From: Armatimonadota bacterium
GTDB lineage: Bacteria > Armatimonadota > Hebobacteria > Hebobacterales > WVXJ01
Assembly (NCBI GenBank): GCA_011773575.1
Contig: WVXJ01000034.1
Coordinates: 16,034 to 43,405 of the forward strand
Length of the DNA stretch: 27,372 nt
Direction of reading: 5' to 3'
Of the stretch, positions 17,015 through 24,369 are shown one piece after another. A model generated the notes under the pieces. The model was given only the letters and a program-made list of their open reading frames with translations, did no database searches and was not told where the DNA came from. Each line of letters opens with the position of its first letter. The first letter of the stretch is position 1. The position numbers and the translations under genes were made by a program.

Positions 17015-17995
17015 ATGTGTCAAAGCACGATGACGACTGAGAGGGGGAAACCCGCCCGACAAGCACTGTGGCTCATCCTGCGCGTAGTAATCAGTGCCGC
17101 GCTCCTAATCATCTTGGTGCGCCGCGCGGGGGCGGATCAGATACTGCGGGTTTCAACACAAGTTCCCCTTTGGCTCATTCTCCTCTTCATCGTGATGCAG
17201 ATTGCCCTGCCTTTCATCAATGGTTTGGGCCTGGTAGTGTTGTTGCGCGCGATTGCCGATGTCCGCACCTCCACAACTCTCCGTTTCGCTTTCCTGTCAC
17301 GAGCAGCGGGCCTGCTGGCCCCTGCACAGGTGGGTGAGCTCGCCATCGTTCCCCTCCTCAGCAGAGCCGGAGTCCCCTTGGGTCAGGCCGCCGCGGTTGC
17401 AGTGGCCTACAAGGTCGTCACGGTGGGAACCATCGGCCTGCTCGCGGTAGGCGGACTGCTGCGATTGTTAGGGCCGGTATGGGCATTACGAGCGGCGGGC
17501 CTGCTGGCGGCACTCGTTATCATCCTTGTCATCACGCTTGCCGCGCATCGTCCGCGTCAGGCCCTGGCCAGGCTCGTCCTGCGCCGACACGCGGCTGCAT
17601 TCTCCGGCTTCGCCACCACACTCCGCGCGTATGCCGGCCCCCATCACCGATATACACTCATCGGCAGCCTCACTGCACTGGCCAGTCTTCTTCCCGGCGC
17701 CTTGCTCGCCTATCTCTTCTTCTCACACTTCCAGGTCCCGGTCCGCTTCTTGGACATGCTCCTCGTGCTCGCCATCCTCAGGCTTGTGGGCGCCTTCCCG
17801 ATAACTTTCGGCGGCATAGGTCTGAGACAGTATGTCGCGGTCTTGCTCTACGAGGTGCTCCTCATTCCCGGCGAACTCGCCGCCACACAGGTTCTGCTCT
17901 TGCTGGTGGCGAATTATCTCATCGCTATGGGCGTTCTCTGGCTGTTGGGGGGAGCGAGCCTGCTCGAAACCCCAGAAGAGAAGGAAGCTGCCTGA
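17015..17995 (+). CDS. Flippase-like / LPG-synthase-TM family membrane protein
   Basis: A 326-residue polytopic protein with about eight hydrophobic helices. It matches the lysylphosphatidylglycerol-synthase transmembrane (UPF0104, AglD-like) family: RAAGLLAPAQVGELAIVPLLSRAGVPLGQA (~94-123) is the family's PGRxGE-like motif, and PITFGGIGLRQYVAVLLYE (~259-277) its second signature. Members are proposed to flip polyprenyl-linked sugars or related lipids, but the biochemistry is mostly unproven. Here it follows a GtrB-like gene and a GT-C gene, which fits a lipid-carrier step. ATG 17015 has AGAGAGG almost touching it, while ATG 17030 is farther from it, so the start is uncertain. The next gene begins about 26 bp after the stop. 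Confidence 0.78.
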   Translation: MCQSTMTTERGKPARQALWLILRVVISAALLIILVRRAGADQILRVSTQVPLWLILLFIVMQIALPFINGLGLVVLLRAIADVRTSTTLRFAFLSRAAGLLAPAQVGELAIVPLLSRAGVPLGQAAAVAVAYKVVTVGTIGLLAVGGLLRLLGPVWALRAAGLLAALVIILVITLAAHRPRQALARLVLRRHAAAFSGFATTLRAYAGPHHRYTLIGSLTALASLLPGALLAYLFFSHFQVPVRFLDMLLVLAILRLVGAFPITFGGIGLRQYVAVLLYEVLLIPGELAATQVLLLLVANYLIAMGVLWLLGGASLLETPEEKEAA

Positions 17996-18021
17996 GATAT
18001 GGCACCTCGAAGGAATGAGTG

Positions 18022-19719
18022 ATGAGTGATTCCTCGCAGAAAGTCGCGGTCATCGGCATTGACGGAGGGACTTTTCGAGTCATCGAACCCCTGCTCGCGC
18101 AAGGCCGGCTGCCAGCACTCGCCCGGTTAATCGCGAAGGGGACGAAAGCAATACTCAGGTCCAGTGTCCAGCCCTCCTCCGAACAGGCCTGGCCCGCTTT
18201 CTTCACCGGTGTCAACAATGGCAAGCACGGCATCTACAGTTTCGTCAGAAAGCGCCGCGGCACATATGACTTCGAGTTCATCAATCGCAGCTCCATCCAG
18301 GCGGAAGACCTCTGGTCCTGGGTGGGCCGCTTCGGCTGCGAATCGGTCATAGTGAATGTCCCGATGACCTATCCCGTGCGGCCCCTCAATGGCGCGCTCG
18401 TGTCAGGCTTGATGACTCCGGGCGTCTCCTCCGAATATACCTACCCGCCGGAACTGCGTGACCGCATTCGCCGGCACATACCCCATTACCAGATAGACCT
18501 CGACATACAAGCGATATCACTGAAAGACGATGCCGCCATAGAGCCCTTTGTCGAGAACATCGAGAGGATGGTCCGTTCCCGCCGTGAAGTTACCGAACTT
18601 CTCCTGCAAGATTACTCCCCGTCACTATTAGTCGTGGTCTTCGCGGAGACCGACCGGGTATCTCACAAATGGTGGCAGAGAAGCGCGGCCGCCTCGCCGG
18701 AGAGCGCGGATCCAACCGCGCGCGATATCCTGGCGGAAACCTATGAATCCATTGACAGAGAAATAGGACGCCTCATCGAGAGACTGGGGGAGGGTTGGAA
18801 TTACCTGGTGATGTCTGATCACGGGTTCGCCGCCCTAGGCAAGGCTTTCTATCTCAACAAATGGCTCGCCAAAGAAGGCTATGTCAACTTCCGCGCCTCT
18901 GACAAGAAGGCCTCACTTGCTTTTTCTCTTGCCCGCCGGCTCAACTCCGCCGCGGAAAAATGGCGCCCGCTCAAGTTGCTCAAAACCTCCGTGTTGACAC
19001 ATCTGCCGCAGATTCGGGACCGGCTCTATTCCAAGAAGGGATATGGCAAGATGGACTGGGCAAAGACCCGCGCTTTCGCCTTCGGGACAATGGGCGATAT
19101 CTACCTCAATGTGGCGGGCCGGGAGCCGGAGGGCATAGTACAGCCCGGTGAGGAATACGAAAGCCTGCGTAGTGAGATAATCGCCAAACTGGATGCCCTT
19201 GTGGATGATGAAGGCAGGAAAGTCTTCTCCGCCGTGTATCGCAAAGAGGAAATCTACCAGGGACCGACTGTCGAGGACGCCCCGGACATAATCCCCCTCA
19301 TCGGAGACGGCTATTATCGTATTCCCATCATAGACCTCCATCCGCACCGGGATAGTGTCTTTACCCCCGCGGAAGATCCCGCATTCTTGGATGAAGGGAC
19401 AGGCGCGCACAGCATGGACGGCATATTCATCGCCTCCGGTCCCGATATCCGCGCAGATCGTCTACCTGATTCACCCGATATCGTGGATCTCTTCCCCACC
19501 ATCTGCCGGTTGCTCAACTGCCCTCTCCCCGAGCATGTGGACGGCCGCCCTCTGGAGGAGATTCTCCGCCTGGAAACAGCCGAACCTCTGCGCGCGGAAC
19601 AGCCGGCCGGCGCGCAGACTGCACAGCCGCCGGAATCTGAAGAAGCGGGAGAAATCTACAGCGAGGAAGAAAAGAAGAAGTTGGAAGAACACCTGCGGGG
19701 TTTAGGCTATATTGACTAG
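18022..19719 (+). CDS. Alkaline phosphatase superfamily (type I phosphodiesterase-like) protein
   Basis: A 565-residue protein of the AP superfamily. A full two-metal set is visible: Asp14 (IGIDGG), a probable Ser nucleophile Ser53 (PSSEQAWPAFFTG), Asp211 and His215 (ETDRVSH), Asp266-His267 (SDHGF) and His463 (GAHSMDG). It has no signal peptide, so the enzyme should act in the cytoplasm. The C-terminal tail is Glu/Lys-rich and ends LRGLGYID, as in many AP-family proteins found in glycan clusters. Substrates could be phosphodiesters or phospho-sugars; this cannot be told apart by sequence. ATG 18022 has AAGGA 7 nt upstream; a GTG at 18019 is also in frame. Its stop overlaps the stop of the convergent GT4 gene. 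Confidence 0.85.
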   Translation: MSDSSQKVAVIGIDGGTFRVIEPLLAQGRLPALARLIAKGTKAILRSSVQPSSEQAWPAFFTGVNNGKHGIYSFVRKRRGTYDFEFINRSSIQAEDLWSWVGRFGCESVIVNVPMTYPVRPLNGALVSGLMTPGVSSEYTYPPELRDRIRRHIPHYQIDLDIQAISLKDDAAIEPFVENIERMVRSRREVTELLLQDYSPSLLVVVFAETDRVSHKWWQRSAAASPESADPTARDILAETYESIDREIGRLIERLGEGWNYLVMSDHGFAALGKAFYLNKWLAKEGYVNFRASDKKASLAFSLARRLNSAAEKWRPLKLLKTSVLTHLPQIRDRLYSKKGYGKMDWAKTRAFAFGTMGDIYLNVAGREPEGIVQPGEEYESLRSEIIAKLDALVDDEGRKVFSAVYRKEEIYQGPTVEDAPDIIPLIGDGYYRIPIIDLHPHRDSVFTPAEDPAFLDEGTGAHSMDGIFIASGPDIRADRLPDSPDIVDLFPTICRLLNCPLPEHVDGRPLEEILRLETAEPLRAEQPAGAQTAQPPESEEAGEIYSEEEKKKLEEHLRGLGYID

Positions 19720-20843
19720 GCCGATGCCTCACCTGCCACTATATCGGCCATTCTTTCCCAGGAGAACCGTTCTTTCGTACGCACCGCGTTCTCAGTGAGT
19801 CTCCTCAGCGTCTCTGGCTCCAGGCTTTCCGTGACGGCTTTGGCGAGAGAGTGAACACTACCCGGTTCCACAATGCGTCCGTTTTCGCCGTCCTGTATTA
19901 CCTCCGGCAGTGAGCCGACATTCGTCGCTATGACGGGCCTGTCGAAACCATAGGCTATCTGGCAGACACCGCTCCCAGAGGCGGACAGATAGGGCTGGAC
20001 CACCAAATCCGCGGCCGCAAAATAAAGTCCCACCTCTTCATTGGGCACATAGGCATCGAATATCTTCACCTGCGCGCCCATCCCGTGACGGGAGATTTGC
20101 TCCATATATCTGCTCTTATCTTTCCAGAACTCGCCTACGACGAGCAATGTCACTTCCTTTTGTTTCAACACCTCCGGCATCGCCTCCAGCAAGACCCTCA
20201 GCCCCTTGTACTCTCTGACGAAACCGAAAAAGAGCAAAACATCTCCGCTCAACTCCAGGCGCGCTTTCGCCTCCTCCTTGTCATATCGCTTACCGCTCAC
20301 CTGGGCATAAGTGGGGTGAAATGCGGTTACGATCTTCACACCTTCTCCCAGAAGACGCTTCGCCCGCGCGCTCTCTTCCCGCGAGTGTGTAATCAGAAGG
20401 TCTGCCTTCGAAAGCACGGCCCTTGTTGCCATCTTCTTCAAAGAACTCGATTCATGTTCAACCACATTGTGGCAGATGAAGACTACTTTCGGCCGCGCCT
20501 TTCCGCCCAGCAGCCTCAAGATAGCCCAAAACTGCGGCGCCCAGAAAGACACCCACCAGGGAAAGACCACTTCATCGGGCGCAAACTCCCTTATCGCCTC
20601 GGCCGCGGCTCTCCAGGTAAAGGGGTTGAGGGAATCAATCAAGTAGTCAACATCCTCCACCTTCACCGGCTCCGCGCTCTCGTCCCTATCGGTCTTGCCG
20701 GGGAAAAGCAGTTTCGGGTATTGACGCTTGAAAGAGATGAACTTCACCTCATGCTTCTGCCGCAGTGTCCGGCAAAGCAGTGTAGTGTAATGGGATATCC
20801 CGCCCCGAAACGGATAAGTTGGCCCCACAAGGGCAATCTTCAC
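19716..20843 (-). CDS. GT4-family glycosyltransferase
   Basis: A 375-residue GT-B glycosyltransferase. The N-terminal MKIALVGPTYPFRGGISHYT (~1-20) is the acceptor-side Gly loop. The C-terminal half has LLFFGFVREYKGLRVLLEAM (R/K pair contacting the nucleotide sugar) and AYGFDRPVIATNVGSLPEVI. The usual E-x7-E motif is altered: the first Glu site reads Ser/Gly-rich and the second is Gln (SGVCQIAYG). Sub-clades of GT4 tolerate this, so activity is still likely. I chose GTG 20843 because AGGAG lies 6 nt upstream; a GTG at 20873 gives ten extra residues. It runs tail to tail into the AP-superfamily gene with overlapping stop codons. It presumably works on the same surface glycan as its neighbours. 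Confidence 0.85.
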   Translation of the reverse strand: MKIALVGPTYPFRGGISHYTTLLCRTLRQKHEVKFISFKRQYPKLLFPGKTDRDESAEPVKVEDVDYLIDSLNPFTWRAAAEAIREFAPDEVVFPWWVSFWAPQFWAILRLLGGKARPKVVFICHNVVEHESSSLKKMATRAVLSKADLLITHSREESARAKRLLGEGVKIVTAFHPTYAQVSGKRYDKEEAKARLELSGDVLLFFGFVREYKGLRVLLEAMPEVLKQKEVTLLVVGEFWKDKSRYMEQISRHGMGAQVKIFDAYVPNEEVGLYFAAADLVVQPYLSASGSGVCQIAYGFDRPVIATNVGSLPEVIQDGENGRIVEPGSVHSLAKAVTESLEPETLRRLTENAVRTKERFSWERMADIVAGEASA

Positions 20844-20884
20844 CAACGGCTCCTCTGCTCTCAAGTCTACCACATCGCCTTTTC

Positions 20885-20915
20885 AAAAAAGAACGGCGAG
20901 GCTCGAGACCTCGCC
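20885..20915 (-). terminator. Intrinsic terminator after the murA-porin unit
   Basis: On the minus strand a perfect 7-bp GC-rich stem (GGCGAGG/CCTCGCC, 20895-20915, loop of 7) is followed by GTTCTTTTTT (20885-20894), a classic Rho-independent terminator. It lies 85 bp after the porin stop and ends 42 bp before the GT4 start, so it separates those transcription units. Confidence 0.85.
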
Positions 20916-20965
20916 AAAGATACGGCTTCGCTTTCTCTACGGCTTTGCGGTTGGGCCTGCTGTAG

Positions 20966-20987
20966 GGCGGGGGTGCCGGCCCCCGCC
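20966..20987. repeat. Dispersed GC-rich palindrome, copy 1
   Basis: GGCGGGGG (20966-20973) and CCCCCGCC (20980-20987) form a perfect 8-bp stem around TGCCGG. It shares its TAGGGCGG...CCCCCGCC core with two copies near 25849-25909. It sits between the porin stop and the intrinsic terminator. Confidence 0.55.
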
Positions 20988-20999
20988 GGCCGTTCTTGC

Positions 21000-22382
21000 C
21001 TAGAACTTCGCCTGGAGTTGGACGACGGCGGCATCGCCCTTATGTGTCGAATATTCGGAGAAATTCTGGCCCACTTCCCGCGTCTCCCAAGCCAGTGAAA
21101 GCCGCACGCGGGGATCAATCTGCTCCACCCAGCCTAGGCCCCAACGCTGGAAGAGATCATTGGACCTGTCGCGATTCTCATCGAATTCATCATATTTCAC
21201 ATAGAGGGTGCCGGACTCGGTCATCTGCTGGGAGAGCCGCGCGTACCAGCCCATCACATCCTCGTCCTGGTCACGCCCCCGCACATACTCACCGCGGAGC
21301 CGTGTCTTCTTCTTTCCAAGTTCCAGCCCGCCCGCAAGCCGGTCTTTCTCCTGCTCGACCGACCCCGCGACGGCGCGGCCGTCATACGCGGCAAGCGCCA
21401 CACTCCCTCCCGAAAAAGGCAAATGCAAAGAGGCCATCACATCTTTGCGGTCATTCGTATCAGAGGCATTGATCCCGCTCCCGTTTATTACAGCGAAATT
21501 GAAGGCCGGCGCACCGGCACGGGACTGCGTATGCCACTGTACCCCGATGTCCCTCTGGTCGGGAAAGAGCCTGTCCATCACCAAGGCCCGCTCCGGCTCC
21601 AGGCGCACCGAGGAAGATTCCGGCAATTCATAACCGATAGGTAACTTCGCCTGCCCCGCTCGCAGTCTCGCAGACTCACTTGTCGAATAATCTATATAAA
21701 CATCTCTCAATGCCACTTCGGCGCCGGCCCCTTTGTCCAAATGTACTTGAATCTTGTAGGAGGCCTTCTCAGAGATGTATCCTGCTACATTCAGCCTTGC
21801 CCGCCGTATCGAGAAAGTGCTGGCGGCCTTCGCTTCATCATCGGTGAAACGAAACTGGATGTATCCCGAAATCCGGTGGCGGCGCGCCTCGTCCGCCAGC
21901 TTCGCCAGGTCCCGCCTGGTTTCGATGAGAAGTTCTTCCAGTTCCTCCACCCTTACCCCCAGCGCGAAGAGCTCGGTGCGAAACTCCGCCACCAGTTTCT
22001 CCAGCACGGCGATATCTTCTGGATAGACGCCAGGCGCTCTCTCCAGTGCTTCAATCTCGCCCTCCGCCGGTGTCTGTTCAACCATAGGCCCTGATGGCGC
22101 GGCAAGTTCTTTCAGCCTCTTGCCGCGGCGCTGATATTGTCCCCCGATGCCTTCGGCCGCCCGCAGGGTCAAGGAGGCAACTTCAAAACGGGTCAGCACT
22201 TCCGGCCCCGCAAAAGGCGCCGCCGGATAACCGGCCACCAGCCCGCGCTTCGCCCATCCATCAATCGCTTGATAGGCCCAATGTTGGCGAGTGATAGTGT
22301 TCTGTGATGCGGTCGCCGCGCTTAAACAGAAGAGCAAGATGAGTGCCGTAATCACGGATCGTTTGCGATTGATCGAATTCAC
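21000..22382 (-). CDS. SLH-domain outer-membrane porin (OprO/OprP-like)
   Basis: A 460-residue exported protein. Residues 1-27 are a signal peptide. Residues ~31-76 are a single SLH domain (HWAYQAIDGWAKRGLVAGYP...TRFEVASLTLRA). Residues ~118-165 are strongly acidic/heptad-like, a coiled coil. Residues ~170-460 are a porin-type barrel ending in Phe460, with RRARLNVAGYISEKASYKIQVHLD typical of phosphate-selective porin O/P. In diderms with this architecture the SLH domain holds the outer membrane to a cell-wall polymer. GTG 22382 is preceded by AGGAGG (minus-strand copy of 22391-22396); the frame also extends to 22424, but that would bury the signal peptide. It follows murA by 60 bp on the same strand, possibly as one operon. 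Confidence 0.88.
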   Translation of the reverse strand: MNSINRKRSVITALILLFCLSAATASQNTITRQHWAYQAIDGWAKRGLVAGYPAAPFAGPEVLTRFEVASLTLRAAEGIGGQYQRRGKRLKELAAPSGPMVEQTPAEGEIEALERAPGVYPEDIAVLEKLVAEFRTELFALGVRVEELEELLIETRRDLAKLADEARRHRISGYIQFRFTDDEAKAASTFSIRRARLNVAGYISEKASYKIQVHLDKGAGAEVALRDVYIDYSTSESARLRAGQAKLPIGYELPESSSVRLEPERALVMDRLFPDQRDIGVQWHTQSRAGAPAFNFAVINGSGINASDTNDRKDVMASLHLPFSGGSVALAAYDGRAVAGSVEQEKDRLAGGLELGKKKTRLRGEYVRGRDQDEDVMGWYARLSQQMTESGTLYVKYDEFDENRDRSNDLFQRWGLGWVEQIDPRVRLSLAWETREVGQNFSEYSTHKGDAAVVQLQAKF

Positions 22383-22442
22383 CGTTCTTGCCTCCTGCAC
22401 AGAGTGGGGAAGGAGCCTGTGCATTCCCTTCCAGTCCTGAAC

Positions 22443-23714
22443 CTATGATGCAGGACCATCTGCCTGCACTTGAGCCCCCAAATCGGAGAGTTTCTCTTCG
22501 ATTCTCTCATATCCTCTCGCCAGATGGGAGAGACCTCGCAAGATAGTCTCATCCTCCGCGCCTACTGCGGCGACGACTAGGGCGCCGCCCGCGCGTATAT
22601 TAAGCGCCTCCACCTCCGCGCCTTTCAATAAAGGCACTCCGTGAATGACGGCTTTTCGCATTTTCACTTCGATGGAAGCCCCCATGCGGCGGAGCTCCTC
22701 CACATGGCCCATCCGGCCATCGAAGATAGACTCTTCCACGCGGCTCTCTCCCTCCGCACAGGCGAGAAGAGCCATCATCGGTGGCTGCAAATCCGTGGGA
22801 AAGCCGGGGAATGGGTGGGTAATGATTTCTATTGCGCGGGGCCGTTTCGGGCAAAGTGCTCGAATCCCGCCTGGCTCATCCCTGACTTCCACTCCGCATT
22901 CCTCAAGAGCTTCCACGAATCCGGTCAAATGCTCTCTGCTCACTCCCAATACTGTGACATCCCCGCGGCTGGCGGCCCCAGCCAACAGAAATGTCCCCGC
23001 CTCCAGCCGGTCTCCCAGCACTTGATGCTCGACTCCCCTCAGCCGCTTTACTCCTTGGATGCGAATTGTGGAAGAGCCCGCGCCCTGAATCTTGGCTCCG
23101 GCGAGATTCAGGAATTCACAGAAACTTACTATATCCGGTTCACCACAGGCATTCTCGATTACGGTCTCTCCATCTCCCAGACACGCCGCCATGATGGTAG
23201 TGAAGGTGGCGCCCGGGCTGCGATAGCGGGAATCGAGTTCCACCCGCCCTCCTCGGGTAGGGCTGCCATTCAACAGCAGTCTTTCGTCTCTGATCTCAGC
23301 CGTCAGGCCCAGAGATTCGAGAGGCCGCAGAATATAGTCCACAGGCCGGCTGCCCAAATCACATCCACCCGGCAGCGGCAGACACGCCCGCCCCAGCCTT
23401 CCCGCCAAAGGGCCCAGCAGATAGTAAGAGGCCCTCATCTTGCCGGCCAAATCGGCCGGCACCTCCGCGGCGGACAACTCAGAGGCGCATATGACCACTT
23501 CATTGTTGGGACTTCTTTCAACCTTGGCACCACACCGGCGAAGCAGGGCCAGCATCGTTTCCACATCTTCGATGCGGGGGATGTTCTGCAGCCGACATTC
23601 CCCCTCCACCAGCAGACAAGCAGCCAGCATGGGGAGGGTGCCATTCTTACTGCCACCGACGACAACACTTCCTTGCAGTGGTTTGTCGCCGAGGATATGT
23701 AGGGTATCGCTCAT
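22443..23714 (-). CDS. murA: UDP-N-acetylglucosamine 1-carboxyvinyltransferase (MurA)
   Basis: A 423-residue enzyme that adds enolpyruvate from PEP to UDP-GlcNAc, the first committed step of peptidoglycan synthesis, in the cytoplasm. Diagnostic residues are all present: Lys23-Asn24 (GGSKNGTLPML), the catalytic Cys118 (LPGGCDLGSRPVDY, the fosfomycin-reactive Cys), Asp308 (FPGFPTDLQPPMMALL) and Arg374 (LNIRAGGALVVAA). Length is normal for the family (~420). Cys at 118 predicts fosfomycin sensitivity. The ribosome site is weak (AAGAAG). The porin gene follows closely downstream, and the atp operon ends upstream across a 228-bp gap. Confidence 0.97.
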   Translation of the reverse strand: MSDTLHILGDKPLQGSVVVGGSKNGTLPMLAACLLVEGECRLQNIPRIEDVETMLALLRRCGAKVERSPNNEVVICASELSAAEVPADLAGKMRASYYLLGPLAGRLGRACLPLPGGCDLGSRPVDYILRPLESLGLTAEIRDERLLLNGSPTRGGRVELDSRYRSPGATFTTIMAACLGDGETVIENACGEPDIVSFCEFLNLAGAKIQGAGSSTIRIQGVKRLRGVEHQVLGDRLEAGTFLLAGAASRGDVTVLGVSREHLTGFVEALEECGVEVRDEPGGIRALCPKRPRAIEIITHPFPGFPTDLQPPMMALLACAEGESRVEESIFDGRMGHVEELRRMGASIEVKMRKAVIHGVPLLKGAEVEALNIRAGGALVVAAVGAEDETILRGLSHLARGYERIEEKLSDLGAQVQADGPAS

Positions 23715-23942
23715 TTCTTCTTTTTCTCGGTACTGATATATACGCCAGGGGAGACCGCGTCAGTTCTCCCGCTTTCATATCTCCTTCTTTTCGGTCTCTC
23801 CCTCGCGTCTTACTAAGGCTGCGGAATCCCAGTCCAAGCAGCGTTTCCCTTCAGCAACATTGAAACGCGGGTGAGGGGGTCTGGGGGACGAACCGCTGGC
23901 TCGTCCCCCAGAAACTCTTCAGTTGCGTCTTTCAAATAGATT
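23715..23942. other. Spacer between atpC and murA with two inverted repeats
   Basis: No gene is seen. CTGGGGGACGA (23881-23891) pairs with TCGTCCCCCAG (23901-23911), an 11-bp perfect stem with a 9-nt loop. GCGTTTC (23841-23847) pairs with GAAACGC (23862-23868). The larger one lies just after the atpC stop and could end the atp transcript, although no T-tract follows on the minus strand. The murA promoter should also lie here but is not evident. Confidence 0.5.
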
Positions 23943-24359
23943 CTAGCCCCGGCCGGTGCGCTTTGCCGCAACATGGAGACGGTTCAAAGCCCGCATGAGG
24001 GAGGCATGCGCTTTTGCAATATCAACATCCGGGCTCCGCTTGGAAAGGCGCGACAGAGCGCGTGATTTCGCCGATTCCGCCCGCCCAACGTCAATCTCTT
24101 CGGCCTTCTCCGCAGCATCGGCGAGAAGAGTGACCTGGTCCTTACTCACCCCGAGAATCCCGCCGGAAAGAGCGAAATAGGAAGATGCGTTGGAGGCATC
24201 TGTGCTCTTTACCTGTCCCACAGTAAGGGCCGCCAACATCGGCGCATGATTCGCCATAACACCCAAATAGCCCTCGACACCGGGCGCCACCAGAGAAACG
24301 ATCTTTCGCTGGTAGATAATTCTTTCCGGAGACAGGATTTCAAAGGAGAATTCTCTCAT
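23943..24359 (-). CDS. atpC: F1F0 ATP synthase epsilon subunit
   Basis: A 138-residue epsilon subunit, the part of the F1 rotor stalk that couples to gamma and can inhibit ATP hydrolysis. The N-terminal beta-sandwich is seen in FSFEILSPERIIYQ and the GVEGYLGVMANHAPMLAALTVGQV segment, the family's best conserved block. The C-terminal two-helix part is seen in KAEEIDVGRAESAKSRALSRL. Length is typical. It follows atpD by 10 bp and is the last gene of the operon. Confidence 0.95.
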   Translation of the reverse strand: MREFSFEILSPERIIYQRKIVSLVAPGVEGYLGVMANHAPMLAALTVGQVKSTDASNASSYFALSGGILGVSKDQVTLLADAAEKAEEIDVGRAESAKSRALSRLSKRSPDVDIAKAHASLMRALNRLHVAAKRTGRG

Positions 24360-24369
24360 CTTCCACTGC

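Noticed and set aside
20085..21098. Long + strand ORF (337 codons) over the GT4 gene
   Set aside because: Antisense shadow of a convincing GT4 enzyme, and it runs across the terminator and palindrome between genes.
22641..23702. Long + strand ORF (353 codons) opposite murA
   Set aside because: It lies entirely antisense to a clear murA with all catalytic residues, has no recognisable domain and arises from GC-rich codon bias.
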